Both the position numbers and the translations under genes were made by a program. Source: Candidatus Trichofilum aggregatum (GTDB lineage Bacteria > Chloroflexota > Anaerolineae > Promineifilales > Promineifilaceae). From it: a stretch of DNA of 64,000 bases. The stretch lies in NCBI GenBank assembly GCA_016716885.1, contig JADJUV010000044.1, positions 3,731 to 67,730 of the forward strand, in the 5' to 3' direction. Below the pieces are notes generated by a model. It searched no databases. It was not told where the DNA came from and saw nothing but the letters and a program-made list of their open reading frames with translations. Shown in pieces: positions 61,525-64,000 of the stretch (positions within the stretch are counted from its first letter, which is position 1; every line of letters starts with the position of its first letter).

Positions 61525-62100
61525 TCAATCTGTGCCATCTGTGGATAAAGTCGTGTTCCCTCGCTGGTAGTTTTGCAGGTGGTAGAAGGCGGCGACGACG
61601 AGGGCGTGGGTGATGCGGCCGCAGCGGATCATTTCCGGCACATCAGCCAAATTTACCAGTTCAATAGCAATATCTTCTGTGCCATCAAGCTTTTGCGAAC
61701 TTACCAGGCGGGCATTTTGGGCCAGGTAGGTGTGGGTGTGGTTGTCCAGGATGGCGGGATTGGAGGCGACCGTACCGATAGGGATATAGGCTTCGGCCAG
61801 GTAGCCCGTTTCTTCGAGGAGTTCACGGTGCGCGGCCGCGGCCGCGTCACCATCCTCTTTGTCCACCATACCACCTGGTATTTCCAGCGTTATCTGCTCA
61901 ATGCCATGCCGAAACTGACGCACCATTACTACCTGATTATCCGGCGTGAGAGGTATGACATTCACCCAATCACCTGTGCTGAGGACATAAAAATGATGTT
62001 CCTTGCCCGTTATCGGGGATTGGCTGGTATCGGTAAAAAGATCAAAAATACGAAAGTTGCCGGTGAGTTGTCGCTGAAGTTTTTGCCAGGGTTGGATCAT
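61525..62100 (-). CDS. Nudix hydrolase (ADP-ribose pyrophosphatase-like)
   Basis: A 191-residue Nudix protein of the ADP-sugar type: VVMVRQFRHGIEQITLEIPGGMVDKEDG, then AHRELLEETGYL. In the Nudix box, RELLEETG is intact, but the stretch before it, DAAAAA, is one or two residues longer than the usual spacing; these five Ala come from two overlapping GCGGCCGC copies (61832-61845). The C-terminal 13 residues run into a repeat (ctgtgtcaatctgtg). Start ATG 62100. Substrate inferred from family only. Confidence 0.9.
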   Translation of the reverse strand: MIQPWQKLQRQLTGNFRIFDLFTDTSQSPITGKEHHFYVLSTGDWVNVIPLTPDNQVVMVRQFRHGIEQITLEIPGGMVDKEDGDAAAAAHRELLEETGYLAEAYIPIGTVASNPAILDNHTHTYLAQNARLVSSQKLDGTEDIAIELVNLADVPEMIRCGRITHALVVAAFYHLQNYQRGNTTLSTDGTD

Positions 62101-62800
62101 GTTGGTTGGAGTGAGTGAGCCTAGGGTGGTTGATGAAGGACAAAAACGACGGCCAAACTTTGTTGATTCATCGTTTTCTATGGGGCATTGTAGGGTGTCT
62201 GCGGGGTAACGTCAAGATAAAAAAGACCTGGGGGGGGGGGGTTTGTGGAGGGACAATAGGGGAACAACAATTGTCGGGGGAGAGGGCGAAAAAGGAGGGG
62301 TTTGTTAGTTGTTCACCCCCCAGGGGAGACCAACATCCCGGCCAGGCCCCTCTAACCCTCCGGTGGGGTTGGGGTGGGGGAGTACCAACCCAAGGTCCGG
62401 ACATGCCCCACCCCCCCCGGGGGGACATTTTGCTTCCTGCGCCCCCGACCTGGCGGGTTGCCCCGTTTGGGGGGAAGTGGGCTAGGGTTTTACGGGGGGC
62501 TTGGTTTTTCAGGGGGGGGTAAGTTGGCTGTAAAGCCAGTGTCGATGGGGAACTTGGGGGGGAGGGCAAAAGGGAGGGCTTTAGTTGTCACACGGGGGGG
62601 CCCTCCCCCCCCTCCCCTCGGGGGGGGATTGGCCCCGTCCACAAGGTCGGCGCCCCCCCCCCGGGGACTTGCCTCCTGCCCCCGCCCCCGCGGTTTGCCC
62701 CGTTTTTGAGCGCGCGGGGTTTTACGGGGTGCTTGGTTGTATCCCAGGGGGGGTAAGAGTTGGACCGGTAAGCATTTAGTGTGGGACAAGTTTTTCCCCT
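62101..62800. other. G/C homopolymer-rich region of doubtful sequence quality
   Basis: Contains runs of 8-13 G or C (for example at 62229-62241) and no credible gene. Two blocks look like diverged copies of each other: 62431-62522 and 62670-62757 share cttcctgc/cctcctgc, ggtttgccccgtt/gggttgccccgtt, ggggttttacgggg and cttggtt. It may be a minisatellite that was badly base-called. The open frames seen here should not be annotated. Confidence 0.6.
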
Positions 62801-64000
62801 CTGGATGAGGAATTGGGGCTGTTGCCGAAATACACGCCAAAACGCACTAGCGGCCTTGAGCCGATGGGGGCGAAACTGCCTTTTCGGGAAGCGGTGGAAG
62901 AGATAGCCTACGGTTTTTTTTGGAACACAGGTTGGTGAAACCACCCTCCAGCGGGTAACCTACAGGAAACCGGTCGGGCGGCGGAGCAACTGGAACAGGC
63001 CGTTGTTAATGATTTTAGAAGCTGGGATAGGGGTGACAGAGGTCAACCCGGCACAACTGGTGTTCAGTGTGGATGGGTCGTTCATTCGATTTGACCAATG
63101 GTGAACCGGCGTGAAGTCAAGTGTGGCGATGGGTGAGTTTGGGTCGCACTGGTCAGCCAAAAAGAACAGCGGTGGCAGACCCGCACCACCAAGTTGAGCT
63201 ACTTCAGCCGTAAGCTATGCGGTGCGGCAGTTTGAGCGCGGGGCGACGGCAGAACTGATGCGACGGGGGTTTAGCCACTGCCAGAGGAGGTCGTCACCGT
63301 CAACGATGGCGCAAGTGGGATTCAACAATTCGTGGATTATCAGCCCCCAAGGCGGTGCGGATTCTTGACTTCTCTCATGCCTGGCTCGTGTCGCCTGTCA
63401 GTAAACTGATTTGGGGTGAGGGGGCGAAGCGTTCCGCAACTGGTTTTGGCCGCGTTCGCCAGCGGTTCCAGCAACGTACGCTGGCGCACCCTGGCTGATT
63501 TGTACCTCTTGCGTCCCAAAGCCACGTCAGACGAAGAAAGAAGCGCAATAGACCGCACCCTTTTCTGCACCGTCTCGTTTACCCCATTGATTACCCCATT
63601 TCGCTATCGTCACTATCCCATTGGTTCTGGCTCTGTCGATTGGGCATAAAGTCGTCGTCCAACGTCGCTTCAAACAAGCGGGCATGCGTTGGAAGCCTCT
63701 CATGTTGACCCGCTCCTGGCTCACTACGCGATGTCCTTTGTAATGACCGCTGGCCACAAACCTGGCCCGAGACGGTTACTTGGCGGCAACAACAGCGTTG
63801 GCACTTCAGACTGCCACTCAACTCCCTGGCAAAGATGTTTCCCCACCACTCAATTTATCCCTACTCGACCCATCCTTCGGCCTCTGCCCCTTCCTCGAAC
63901 CAGACTTCTCGGCCTTATCGTCGCTCGAATAATCATCCATGGAAGCAGGTTTTGGCCTACCCGTTTTGCTTGGCGTTGGCATCCACAAGTGACGCACACC
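62801..64000 (+). pseudogene. ISKra4-family transposase, broken into several frames and cut by the window edge
   Basis: Fragments across all three plus-strand frames assemble to one ISKra4-type transposase: LDEELGLLPKYTPK and AKLPFREAVEEIAYGFF at 62802-62920; QVGETTLQRVTYR; LEAGIGVTEVNPAQLVFSVDGSFI at 63010-63090; AMGEFGSHWSAKK; SYFSRSYAVRQFERGATAELMRRGF; HSIYPYSTHPSA; and a C-terminal HPWK segment near 63940. At least six indels interrupt it, far more than in other genes. No terminal inverted repeats could be placed. It may be a decayed insertion sequence or a low-quality read end. No GCGGCCGC occurs here. Confidence 0.7.

Larger units (their letters stand above)
566..61845. repeat. Highly iterated octamer palindrome GCGGCCGC, about 120 copies
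   Basis: Dispersed over almost the whole window: hand count about 120, or one per 500 bp, first at 566-573 and last at 61838-61845. All copies fall in coding sequence. Five places have two copies overlapping by two bases: 10989-11002, 19244-19257, 30038-30051, 52695-52708 and 61832-61845. Stretches with none: 10.0-10.9 kb, 20.0-22.4 kb, 24.95-26.5 kb, 28.0-30.0 kb, 31.7-34.4 kb, 35.95-37.9 kb and everything after 61.85 kb. Often extended to CGCGGCCGCG. It is the NotI site, so NotI would cut this DNA extraordinarily often. Confidence 0.97.

Noticed and set aside
1..64000. tRNA, rRNA and riboswitch genes
   Set aside because: I looked for T-arm-like words (ttcgaatcc and variants) and for conserved rRNA stretches and saw none; a covariance-model search would be needed to exclude them.

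Overview
The window looks like a chromosomal segment of a filamentous-type Chloroflexota bacterium (Anaerolineae/Ardenticatenia-like). This assignment is inferred from gene content: NuoC-NuoD fusion, RicT, a bacterial DUF3524 glycosyltransferase, an acyl-CoA-binding protein, abundant membrane or secreted proteins with LysM, PKD and propeller-like parts, and a secreted protein ending in the LPILLKP type of tail. GC content appears to be in the mid-50s percent. No rRNA, tRNA, CRISPR array or prophage was seen.

Layout. 0-3.8 kb: polyamine ABC transporter potABCD on the minus strand, with PotD cut by the left edge. 4.2-7.1 kb: acyl-CoA ligase followed by a family III CoA-transferase. 7.5-15.1 kb: three tandem paralogous membrane-anchored proteins of unknown function, two of them frameshifted. 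15.4-18.9 kb: glutaredoxin-like protein, then an ABC-type substrate-binding lipoprotein and a sensor kinase. 19-22 kb: folA, recA and an S1-domain RNA-binding protein. 22.2-25.7 kb: moeA, HD hydrolase, ricT, acetyltransferase. 25.8-29.4 kb: ABC-2 exporter with two permeases and one ATPase. 29.9-34.6 kb: iscX-nuoB-nuoCD-nuoI-mrp, an iron-sulfur/complex I cluster. 34.9-41.5 kb: DUF3524 glycosyltransferase, hybrid histidine kinase, LysM protein, metallo-beta-lactamase-fold hydrolase. 41.6-44.6 kb: flippase-like protein and chromate transporter. 44.7-50.6 kb: molybdenum hydroxylase (fused FAD/2Fe-2S subunit and large subunit) with an M14 carboxypeptidase gene between the two. 50.6-58.5 kb: ArfB-like factor, C39-type peptidase with LysM, DEAD-box helicase, acyl-CoA-binding protein, ankyrin protein, a zinc-motif protein, an acetyl-CoA-synthetase-like ligase, a hypothetical protein. 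58.7-62.1 kb: a large secreted-type zinc metalloprotease that may be an eCIS-like cargo, and a Nudix hydrolase. 62.1-64 kb: G/C homopolymer-rich sequence of doubtful quality and a broken ISKra4-type transposase.

The strongest unexplained signal is the octamer palindrome GCGGCCGC. I counted about 120 copies by hand, against about 2 expected from composition. All lie inside coding sequence, in all three reading frames (Ala-Ala-Ala, Gly-Arg, Arg-Pro), and none is in a spacer. This resembles the HIP1 palindrome of cyanobacteria but with a different core.

Thirteen single-base frameshifts, most of them in short homopolymers, break otherwise intact genes. They are best read as sequencing or assembly errors, and coordinates for those genes span the corrected reading. 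Intergenic spacers are rich in hairpins, short-period tandem repeats and small interspersed repeats.
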